The notes beneath the pieces are model-generated. The model ran no database searches and was not told the DNA's origin. It was given only the letters and a program-made list of their open reading frames with translations. Below, piece after piece: positions 7,213 to 13,217 of a stretch of DNA of 15,217 nucleotides (position 1 is its first letter; every line of letters begins with the position of its first letter). The translations under genes and the position numbers were made by a program. This DNA comes from CAZTYI01 sp964466185 (lineage in GTDB: Bacteria > Chlamydiota > Chlamydiia > Chlamydiales > SM23-39), in NCBI GenBank assembly GCA_964466185.1, contig CAYXMS010000032.1, positions 1 through 15,217 of the forward strand, in the 5' to 3' direction.

Positions 7213-7878
7213 AACCACGTATGCTTTTAAATTTTCTATAAGAAAATTCACTGCTATCTGATTATTAATATTTCCGGGTATAATAAAGTCTGCAAATTTT
7301 TTAGTAGGTTCTACAAATATTTTGTGCATTGGGGCAACAGTAGTTAAATACTGTTGTTTTATACTATTGAACGTCCTATCTCTTTCTTTCATGTCTCTTT
7401 CTATTCTTCTTAATATTCTGATATCATCATCTGTATCTACATAAAGTTTGATATCTAAAAGGTCTCTGATGCGTTTTTCTACAAGAATTAAAATACCTTC
7501 CAAAAGGATAATTCTTTTAGGGTTTATACTAGTTACCTTTTCTTTTCTGGCATGAAGGCTGAAATCATAAGAGGGCATACGCACTGTTTTCAAATTTTTT
7601 AGGTCTGCCAGCTGTTTGTACAAAAGATCAAAATCTATGGCCTCGGGATGGTCGAATTTTTTTTTAGACCGGTCTTCAAAAGAAAGATTATCTAAAGATT
7701 TGTAGTAATTATCCTGGGAAATTAAAAGGACTTCTCTGGGAAAGGCCTGTGTTATAGTGTTGGCCAGAGTTGTTTTTCCGGAACCGGTTCCTCCTGCAAT
7801 ACCGATCAGCAAAACATCTTGAGAAGCAGCAGATAAGAAATTAAAAACACAAAAACAAAAACTAAATAATCTAAACAT
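7201..7878 (-). CDS. udk: Uridine kinase
   Basis: Phosphorylates uridine and cytidine to UMP and CMP in pyrimidine salvage. Motifs in order: P-loop GGTGSGKT (29-36), the Asp-containing DNYYKS (56-61), FDHPEAIDFDLL (75-86), the substrate-site PSYDFSLHAR (102-111), the strand LLEGILIL (125-132) and the lid-like RRIERDMKERDRT (157-169). Length is normal for Udk apart from about 20 extra N-terminal residues, MFRLFSFCFCVFNFLSAASQ. These are hydrophobic and read like a signal peptide, which is odd for a cytosolic enzyme. The ATG has a good ribosome site (AAGGATGT, 6 nt upstream). The only internal alternative is a TTG just before LIGIAGG, without such a site. The 3' end overlaps the plus-strand terminator. 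Confidence 0.92.
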   Translation of the reverse strand: MFRLFSFCFCVFNFLSAASQDVLLIGIAGGTGSGKTTLANTITQAFPREVLLISQDNYYKSLDNLSFEDRSKKKFDHPEAIDFDLLYKQLADLKNLKTVRMPSYDFSLHARKEKVTSINPKRIILLEGILILVEKRIRDLLDIKLYVDTDDDIRILRRIERDMKERDRTFNSIKQQYLTTVAPMHKIFVEPTKKFADFIIPGNINNQIAVNFLIENLKAYVVKNN

Positions 7879-8148
7879 ACATCCTTTTTTCCAATATCTT
7901 TTTTAAAAAAAAGTTAATTAGATTATTCTTTTCTTTTCAAATCATTTTTAAAACCGAAACATAACCTAATGGACGGGTTTTGTATTTTTAAAATGATTAA
8001 TCTTTTGACAATTCCGCTGATGTCTATTTTTTGATGCAGATATTTGTTTTTTTGCTGTTTGCTAATATTTTTATAAAAATTTTGGCACAATTCATCTAAC
8101 CATTAAAATGGCTGACTTTCTTGTGTCTTTAAGGAATAAGGAAAGATT
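7879..8148. other. Intergenic region between udk and crcB
   Basis: AT-rich with no supported gene. It contains the left arm of the crcB-flanking inverted repeat (8086-8132), an AT-only palindrome around ATTTTTATAAAAAT near 8068, and presumably the udk promoter on the minus strand. Confidence 0.5.
8086..8133. repeat. Left arm of imperfect inverted repeat flanking crcB
   Basis: Read on the minus strand this arm matches the plus-strand sequence at 8588-8635 in 39 of 48 positions by my count. The shared core is CCATTTTAATGGTT, and both arms carry GACACAAGAAA. It lies just downstream of the crcB stop. Confidence 0.7.
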
Positions 8149-8529
8149 TTATACAGCAAATAATCTGATTAGCTTTAGACCTACAAAAAAGCAAATAACG
8201 CATAAAACCACGCTCAAAAGAGCGTAAACAAAAGCTGTCCAGATCTCTCCTTTCTCATATAGAAGGCCGAATTCCAAAGCAAAAGCGGAAAAAGTCGTAA
8301 AGCCCCCCAAAAAGCCCTGCACCCAAAAATGTTTCATATTTAAAGAAGCATTCCAATAAAGAAACATAACCTCGGTCAAAATTCCGAGAAAAAAACAGCC
8401 TAGAATATTAACCAGCAAAATTTTCATGGGCAGATTAAGAAAAAAAGAAGGTAAAAATCTGAATAAGAATACTCTAAGTATAGCGCCCGAGGCGCCTCCT
8501 AATCCGACAAACCAGTAAGCACTATTCAT
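8149..8529 (-). CDS. crcB: Fluoride channel CrcB/FluC
   Basis: Exports fluoride across the inner membrane as a dual-topology dimer. The 126-residue length is standard and there are four hydrophobic helices (about 5-26, 34-58, 66-91, 97-123). Family motifs are GGASGAILR (11-19), LVNILGCFFLG (39-49) with the conserved Asn41, and GGFTTFSAFALE (75-86), which holds the Na+-site and Phe-box region. The start ATG has the ribosome site AAAGGAAAAAAAT. A single copy suggests a homodimer. I looked for a fluoride riboswitch in the 5' leader and did not see its conserved elements. The gene sits between the two arms of an inverted repeat, which hints at acquisition as a cassette. Confidence 0.93.
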   Translation of the reverse strand: MNSAYWFVGLGGASGAILRVFLFRFLPSFFLNLPMKILLVNILGCFFLGILTEVMFLYWNASLNMKHFWVQGFLGGFTTFSAFALEFGLLYEKGEIWTAFVYALLSVVLCVICFFVGLKLIRLFAV

Positions 8530-8587
8530 ATTTTTTTCCTTTAATGACTGACTTTTAGCTATTGATGTATTATCAAACTATTTCACG

Positions 8588-8635
8588 CTAAAGGACACAA
8601 GAAAACCACCCATTTTAATGGTTGAATAAATTGTA
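8588..8635. repeat. Right arm of imperfect inverted repeat flanking crcB
   Basis: Plus-strand partner of 8086-8133, with about 81% identity in inverted orientation. It begins immediately beyond the stop codon of the degraded DUF5872 gene and lies 60-105 nt upstream of the crcB start, so it could be part of the crcB leader or a mobile-element end. The inner CCATT/AATGG can form a small hairpin. Confidence 0.7.
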
Positions 8636-8990
8636 TCAAAATATTTCTTTCTTAAAAAGTTTTAATTGGAGTATGTCAATGCCTTTAACTTTAGCTCTGC
8701 TAGTCGCTGATTTTTCTTCTGGGGAAAGTGCAGAAATAGCAGCTTTAGCGTAAATATCTGCTTTTTTTAGGTTTTCCTACATATTGCCAGTCTTGTCTGG
8801 TCCATTTTCTTAAAGAATTAGAAGCTTTTTTCTACCGAAGAATTTCCCGCCCTTTTGTTTATATAGTTTGACGGCAATTTGGGCTTTACGGTCAGACCAT
8901 GGCCCTTTTTTTTCCGCCTTTATCAGAAGCTATTACCTGTTTTTTGACATTTTCCCAAAGCTTGGGATTTAATTTTTTGGCAATGCTCAT
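8636..8990 (-). pseudogene. DUF5872-like protein with three frameshifts
   Basis: Reading the minus strand from ATG at 8990 gives MSIAKKLNPKLWENVKKQVI then ASDKGGKK. After one frame change comes GPWSDRKAQIAVKLYKQKGG, then SNSLRKWTRQDWQYVGKPKK, then AAISALSPEEKSATSRAKVK. This order matches DUF5872-type proteins (KGGxxGxWSARKAQLAVKxYKxKGG, LxxWTxQxWxYVG, LSPxEKxATxRAK). The breaks coincide with poly(A) runs on the coding strand: an 8-A run (plus 8906-8913, one base too many), a 6-A run (8826-8831, one short) and a 7-A run near 8764-8770 (one too many). It follows the release-factor-like gene by 12 nt and is likely co-transcribed. It could be a true pseudogene, a gene rescued by slippage, or sequencing error. 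Function of the family is unknown. Confidence 0.75.
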
Positions 8991-9002
8991 AGCTACTTCT
9001 TT

Positions 9003-9401
9003 TTAATTTTCGATTTTCAATTTTTGGCGCAGGGCTTTTTTTTCAGATCTTATTTTTTTATTTTTCAGCATTTTTTCTTTTCCTTTACGGGAACCTCTTC
9101 TTGTCTGTCTTTTCTTTTTTTCTAAAAGCTGTTTTTTCTGTTTGTTTTTTTCTATTCTTTGTTTTTTTATCTCATAAAAAAGTTTAACTCTGGCCAGATA
9201 GCGATTATATTCGCGAGACCTGGTCTTTTGGCATTTAACTTCCAAGCCGGTAGGAATATATTTTAAATAAACGCAAGTAGAGGTCTTGTTAACTTTTTGT
9301 CCGCCTTTGCCGGAGCCTAAGACAAATTTTTCTAGCAGCTCATTTTCTGTAATATTCAGCTCTTGCATGAGCTTTTGAACTTTTTCTTTTTTGTCAATCA
9401 T
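9003..9401 (-). CDS. RF-1 domain (GGQ) ribosome-rescue factor, release-factor-like
   Basis: A 132-residue protein carrying only the catalytic RF-1 domain. GSGKGGQKVNKTSTCVYLKY at 29-48 contains the GGQ tripeptide (33-35) that triggers peptidyl-tRNA hydrolysis, followed by the family's TGLEVKCQKTRSREYNR. It lacks the stop-codon-recognition domain of RF1 and RF2. The C-terminus (about 78-130) is a Lys/Arg-rich helix. In ArfB/ICT1- and C12orf65-type proteins such a tail enters the empty mRNA channel of stalled ribosomes. The likely role is rescue of non-stop ribosomes or peptidyl-tRNA release; the exact subfamily is uncertain. The ATG ribosome site is weak (GGTAGG). It sits between phoH (82 nt upstream) and the DUF5872 remnant (12 nt downstream), an apparent operon. 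Confidence 0.87.
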   Translation of the reverse strand: MIDKKEKVQKLMQELNITENELLEKFVLGSGKGGQKVNKTSTCVYLKYIPTGLEVKCQKTRSREYNRYLARVKLFYEIKKQRIEKNKQKKQLLEKKKRQTRRGSRKGKEKMLKNKKIRSEKKALRQKLKIEN

Positions 9402-9482
9402 GGCCTACCGTATGCATCTGAACAATTATCTTATTCTCCAGAGTTACGAAAAAACCTATTTTTCACAAGAGGAAGATACAAA

Positions 9483-10805
9483 TCACATAATCTCTGCAGC
9501 GATAGCCGCCAGTTCAGATCTTTCTGTCTTATCTAAGAACATATGACCTAACAATCTATGGTTATAAAATCTCGAAAGCGCATAAGTCAGACCATTAGAG
9601 TCTTTATCCAGATACGGATTGTCAATTTGAGTGGGGTCTCCGGTAAAGACGACTTTTGAACCTTTGCCGGCTCGGGAGATAATGGTTTTAGCCTCATGAG
9701 GAGTTAAGTTTTGAGCCTCATCTATGATCATGTATACTTTTGGCAACGTTCTACCGCGGATATAAGTAACCGCTTCCATTTCAATTTTTTTGCTTTGCAA
9801 AATAAAATCCAGTGCAGAAGAGTCTTGATCTTTATTTTCTTTGCCGGAAGAAGCTCCACAGACAAATTCCAAGTTATCATAGATCGGCTGCATCCAATGG
9901 TAAAGCTTTTCTTCTTTAGTTCCGGGCAAATAGCCGATATCCTTGCCCAAAGGTATAATTGGGCGAGAAATTAAAATCTTGCTATAGGCATTATCATCAA
10001 AGACCTTTTTCAGACCACAGGTAACGGCCCAAAGAGTTTTACCAGTGCCGGCAGGGCCTAACAGGATTACAAAAGGCAGATCGTCTCTTAAAAGCATATC
10101 GATTACGCACTTTTGTTCGACGTTCAAGGGCTGAACTCCCCAGACGCCTTTATCCAGGCCCTTAACGGATTCCAGACTATGTTTTTTAGCGTTATATTTA
10201 CAAACGGCAGAAGTTTTCTGGCCGGAAGAAAGCAGACAATATTCATTAGGCAAAAAATCAGAGGCCGGGGGATGCAAAACGCCTTTTTTATAAAAATCAT
10301 CGATCTCTTCTTTAGAAAGTTGGATTTTTCGCAAGCCTCGACGCAGCTGATCGTAAGAATTTTTTAAATTCTCATAATCCTCTGCATCTATGTTCATAGC
10401 TTCTGCTTTGACGCGGCTGACAAAATCTTTAGAAACAAAAACAACTTTTTCTTTTTTCTGTTTCAAAAGATAGCAAATAAGCAAAATACGATTACTGTTG
10501 CGATCCAAAAGCAAAGGAAAGTTACTGACTTTTTCTTTTTGATCTTTGAGATAAATTTTAACTACTGTCCCTTCATCCAGTTTGATACCTTCTTGATAGT
10601 CGCCTTTATATGATGATTTTAAAGCATCAATATAACGCAAAACAGCACGGGCGTTTCTGCCGCGCTCGTCTGAATTTTTTTTATAAAAATCTAATTCTTC
10701 TAAAACGACTAAAGGAATGATGACATCATTGTCTTTAAATTTACTGATAGCTGAAGGATCATATAAAAGAACATTGGTATCGATAACAAAGCATTTACGT
10801 ACCAT
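9483..10805 (-). CDS. phoH: PIN domain-PhoH ATPase fusion (PhoH2/YlaK type)
   Basis: The N-terminal PIN nuclease domain (about 5-140) shows VIDTNVLLYDP with Asp9, VVLEELDFYK with Glu36/37, and LLLDRNSNRIL and VFVSKD for the remaining acidic residues. The C-terminal PhoH ATPase (about 225-440) has Walker A GPAGTGKT (250-257), RPIIPLGKDIGYLPG (281-295), YIRGRTLP (348-355), Walker B YMIIDEAQNLTP (358-369) and TGDPTQID (388-395). PIN-PhoH proteins are RNA-directed helicase/nucleases. It starts at ATG with AAGGAT 6 nt upstream. It is the likely first gene of a minus-strand cluster. It is divergent from the CT016-like gene, matching the order I recall for C. trachomatis CT015-CT017. Full-length, with no defects seen. 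Confidence 0.94.
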   Translation of the reverse strand: MVRKCFVIDTNVLLYDPSAISKFKDNDVIIPLVVLEELDFYKKNSDERGRNARAVLRYIDALKSSYKGDYQEGIKLDEGTVVKIYLKDQKEKVSNFPLLLDRNSNRILLICYLLKQKKEKVVFVSKDFVSRVKAEAMNIDAEDYENLKNSYDQLRRGLRKIQLSKEEIDDFYKKGVLHPPASDFLPNEYCLLSSGQKTSAVCKYNAKKHSLESVKGLDKGVWGVQPLNVEQKCVIDMLLRDDLPFVILLGPAGTGKTLWAVTCGLKKVFDDNAYSKILISRPIIPLGKDIGYLPGTKEEKLYHWMQPIYDNLEFVCGASSGKENKDQDSSALDFILQSKKIEMEAVTYIRGRTLPKVYMIIDEAQNLTPHEAKTIISRAGKGSKVVFTGDPTQIDNPYLDKDSNGLTYALSRFYNHRLLGHMFLDKTERSELAAIAAEIM

Positions 10806-10998
10806 GTTTTATCCTTGTAAAATTATTTAAAAATTATGTTTTAATCCAGGAAAAAAAATTAACAACTAATAAATCCTCCTTGAATTTCCATTTATTTTGC
10901 ACCTTAAACCAAAAAAAAACTTTAAACAATATTTTTTTTAAAAATAAATATAATGAAAATATAAGATATTAAAATTGAATATATTAAAATAAAAATAT

Positions 10999-11021
10999 AG
11001 CAGTTAAGCCTTAAGACTGCT
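10999..11021. promoter_or_regulatory. Dyad immediately upstream of the -35 box
   Basis: AGCAGTTAA-GCC-TTAA(ga)CTGCT forms a 9-bp stem with a 2-nt bulge. It ends 7 nt before the TTGACA at 11029. The placement suits an activator or repressor site for the CT016-like gene. On the minus strand it is followed by an AT-rich stretch, so a weak terminator is an alternative, although phoH transcription starts beyond it. Confidence 0.45.
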
Positions 11022-11028
11022 AAAAATC

Positions 11029-11058
11029 TTGACAATCGTAAAAGACTTAAATTATAAT
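11029..11058 (+). promoter_or_regulatory. Consensus sigma70-type promoter
   Basis: Perfect TTGACA (11029-11034) and perfect TATAAT (11053-11058) are separated by 18 nt. Transcription would start near 11065, leaving a leader of about 64 nt that ends with the ribosome site AGGGGG before the ATG at 11129. So exact a match is unusual in this AT-rich genome and predicts strong sigma66-type (housekeeping) expression. Confidence 0.8.
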
Positions 11059-11128
11059 GAATGTAAAAATAGCGTAATAACAATTTTTTAAAACTGCTAA
11101 AACTTAAATTCAATATTAAGGGGGCAAT

Positions 11129-11800
11129 ATGAAAATCACTTCCAAAGTTTTAAATATCCCTCCCTATATATCTACTTCTTGGGAAAATATTAAACTTTTA
11201 ACCCTAGACGGATCTAATTTAGTTATTGTTCTACAAAATGAAAGCCGTGTCATTATTCCCAATATTGAACCGAAAACTCTAAATGCTATTTTTGATGCCC
11301 ATGCCAAAGCTTTGGAAAACAAAAACAAACGCGGAAAAATCGATTTAAGCTTTGGTCTGCCGGCGGGAGCGGGCGGAGTACCCATCGGACTTGATGCTTT
11401 TCCACAAGCTATGCAGCACAATCCACAGCAAGCCAATTTACCTGACTTACCGGAAGATGTACTAGAAAAAATCAAAACAATTTCCAAAGTGATTAGTTTA
11501 GACAATGTCAATAATCTGCCCAAACCAGAACCGCACTGTAATTGCATGTATTGCCAGTTGGCTAGAGCTATCCGGGGAGAAGCTAAAAGAGAAAGCGAAC
11601 TGGATGAAAAAGATCTGGAAGTTACCGCAGAAGACTTAAAATTTCGCAGCTGGGACATCAAACAGACAGCTGAAAAGCAATATAGCGTAACCGATCCTTT
11701 CAACAAAGATGAAACGTATACTGTTTTTTTAGGCGACCCTATCGGCTGTACTTGCGGATCTAACAAATGCGAGCACATTCAGGCTGTCTTAAAAAGCTGA
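11129..11800 (+). CDS. Conserved chlamydial Cys-rich protein with SWIM-like zinc motif (CT016-like by position)
   Basis: A 223-residue protein whose C-terminus GCTCGSNKCEHIQAVLKS supplies a CxC-x4-CxH set (Cys207, Cys209, Cys214, His216), the SWIM-type zinc-finger signature. A second cluster, HCNCMYCQLARAI (136-148), has Cys137, Cys139 and Cys142 with His136 and could bind another metal. Between them is an acidic helix (150-172). Residues 78-100 are Gly/Pro/Gln-rich. No signal peptide or membrane segment is present. SWIM motifs usually act in DNA or protein binding, so a regulatory role is possible but inferred. The gene has its own consensus promoter and the ribosome site GGGGG. Position between phoH and the SH3b protein is what I recall for C. 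trachomatis CT016. Function is unknown. Confidence 0.85.
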   Translation: MKITSKVLNIPPYISTSWENIKLLTLDGSNLVIVLQNESRVIIPNIEPKTLNAIFDAHAKALENKNKRGKIDLSFGLPAGAGGVPIGLDAFPQAMQHNPQQANLPDLPEDVLEKIKTISKVISLDNVNNLPKPEPHCNCMYCQLARAIRGEAKRESELDEKDLEVTAEDLKFRSWDIKQTAEKQYSVTDPFNKDETYTVFLGDPIGCTCGSNKCEHIQAVLKS

Positions 11801-11829
11801 TCTGTTTACCTCTTGTATTGGACAAACCG

Positions 11830-11888
11830 GCCTGAAACATAATAACCAAAAATTTTGTTCTTAATACCAAAACAGGCTATTTTTTTTT
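11830..11888 (+). terminator. Possible intrinsic terminator after the CT016-like gene
   Basis: GCCTG (11830) and CAGGC (11873-11877) can pair around a long AT-rich loop, followed after TA by nine T's (11880-11888). The stem is short and the loop long, so efficiency is doubtful, but the position just after the gene and the T-run support a termination role. Confidence 0.4.
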
Positions 11889-11967
11889 CAATTATATAAA
11901 AAATAGTTGGTTTAAAAATATTTTGTCTCTACTATTTTATATAGAAAACTAAAAGGAGCCAAAGCGC

Positions 11968-13113
11968 ATGTGCAGGATTTTTTTGCTAATAGCTTGTTTT
12001 ATTTTATCTTTTGCTAATGCCGAAGTTAAAAATACCAATTTCTCAAATTTTACGGGAAAAGTCACCGGCAGCAAAGTCAGACTTAGAACAGATGCTGATT
12101 TAGACAGCAGGATCATTACCCAGCTTAATAAAGGCAGTCTCTTTTTAGTTGTAGGCGAAAAAAGAGATTTTTATGCTGTCAGACCGCCGATTAATACTAA
12201 ATTTTATGTTTTCCGCAGTTACATTATTGACAATACTGTAGAAGCTCATCGAGTAAATGTCAGACTTTTTCCTTCTTTAGACGCACCGGTTATCGGAAGA
12301 TTGGAACACAAACAAAAAATCCGAGGGGAAATCTTAGCTAGCAACAATAAATGGATAGCAATATCTCCTCCTGAAAATATGAATTTTTACATTGCTAAAG
12401 ACTATGTATATAACATAGGCCGTCCCGATTATTATTTAGCGTCTGTAAAAAAACAAAAAGCAGCTTCTAAGTCTACTCTTGTAGCCAGCAATACAAGTAT
12501 CAAAAAAGCTTTATCGCCTTCTACAAAAGCAAATATTCAAGCTTTTTCCGAAAATCCCAAAAAAGAGCCGCAAAACTTATCTAGTCCAATGAATGTTAGC
12601 GAAGATAAAAAAACAGCCTCTGTAGATTTTTCAAATTCCAATATCAACCCCAGTCCTGCTTTAATCGAGCCTGCAAATTCTCAAGCCCAAACAGTTCAAA
12701 CCGATCAAGACAAAATAGCCGCTGCCAAGAAACCGAATGACCGATTAAACCAACAGCTCAAAGATTTGCAAAAAGTGGACATGTCCCAAAAAATGAGACG
12801 TTGGCTTAAAACAGAAGCAGACATTTTTACTTCCTGGAGCACTTTTCATCCCGAGTATGACTCTGAGGATTTTTACAAGGAACAGCTAGCTTCTTGTTTA
12901 GAAATTGAGGGTTTTCTTGAACCTTTTGCCGACGACATTCAAAACAAACCAGGCGATTATTTAATCAAAGCAGAAGGTCTACCGGCAGCTTACTTGTATT
13001 CTACAACAGTAAACCTAGAACCTTATGTGAACCATAAAATAAAAGTGCGGGTGTCACCTAGGCCGAACAACAATTTTGCTTTCCCGGCCTATTTTGTTTT
13101 AGAAGCAGAATAA
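11968..13113 (+). CDS. Exported double SH3b-domain protein (Ctad1/CT017-like)
   Basis: Starts with a Sec signal peptide, MCRIFLLIACFILSFANA|E, with a good signal peptidase I site after residue 18. Two bacterial SH3 domains follow (about 29-89 and 93-149). Their parallel ends AVRPPINTKFYVFRSYI and AISPPENMNFYIAKDYV show an internal duplication. Residues 160-265 are a Ser/Asn/Gln/Lys-rich low-complexity linker. A folded C-terminal domain (about 275-381) contains WLKTEADIFTSWSTFHPEYD and ends in VRVSPRPNNNFAFPAYF. The ribosome site AAGGAG is 9 nt before the ATG. By position and layout it corresponds to C. trachomatis CT017, reported as the adhesin/invasin Ctad1 that binds integrin beta1. Whether this copy is surface-exposed or periplasmic, where SH3b domains bind cell-wall peptides, cannot be told from sequence. 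Confidence 0.85.
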   Translation: MCRIFLLIACFILSFANAEVKNTNFSNFTGKVTGSKVRLRTDADLDSRIITQLNKGSLFLVVGEKRDFYAVRPPINTKFYVFRSYIIDNTVEAHRVNVRLFPSLDAPVIGRLEHKQKIRGEILASNNKWIAISPPENMNFYIAKDYVYNIGRPDYYLASVKKQKAASKSTLVASNTSIKKALSPSTKANIQAFSENPKKEPQNLSSPMNVSEDKKTASVDFSNSNINPSPALIEPANSQAQTVQTDQDKIAAAKKPNDRLNQQLKDLQKVDMSQKMRRWLKTEADIFTSWSTFHPEYDSEDFYKEQLASCLEIEGFLEPFADDIQNKPGDYLIKAEGLPAAYLYSTTVNLEPYVNHKIKVRVSPRPNNNFAFPAYFVLEAE

Positions 13114-13217
13114 TGGTTTATTGATAGGGATAGGTCACAATCTACGAATGATCTTAAAAAGCTACGGTTTTTTGTTCAAATTTTTCATCAATATTAAAAG
13201 CTCTCTAAAAATATATC

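Larger units (their letters stand above)
10806..11128. other. Divergent intergenic region between phoH and the CT016-like gene
   Basis: About 320 nt of very AT-rich DNA. It holds the plus-strand promoter at 11029-11058, a dyad at 10999-11021, and on the minus strand a full Shine-Dalgarno (AAGGAGG at 10881-10875) 70 nt ahead of the phoH start. A minus-strand 63-codon frame at 11113-10922 is Leu/Ile/Tyr/Phe-rich, as expected of AT-rich noncoding DNA, and I do not call it a gene. Confidence 0.6.

Noticed and set aside
8530..8635. Possible fluoride riboswitch in the crcB leader
   Set aside because: The conserved GG-GATGG and CTGATGA-type elements of the crcB motif are not visible on the minus strand here.
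10922..11113. 63-codon minus-strand frame rich in Leu, Ile, Tyr and Phe
   Set aside because: Lies across the plus-strand promoter in AT-rich DNA. The composition is what random AT-rich sequence yields, and it has no ribosome site.
11164..11778. 204-codon minus-strand frame opposite the CT016-like gene
   Set aside because: The plus-strand product has a promoter, ribosome site and Cys/His motifs. The antisense product is a Ser/Leu-rich shadow.
13114..13217. AAAAAGCTACGGTTTTTT as a terminator between the convergent SH3b and unknown genes
   Set aside because: The arms pair only A with T around an unpaired GC centre. The stem is too weak to support a call.
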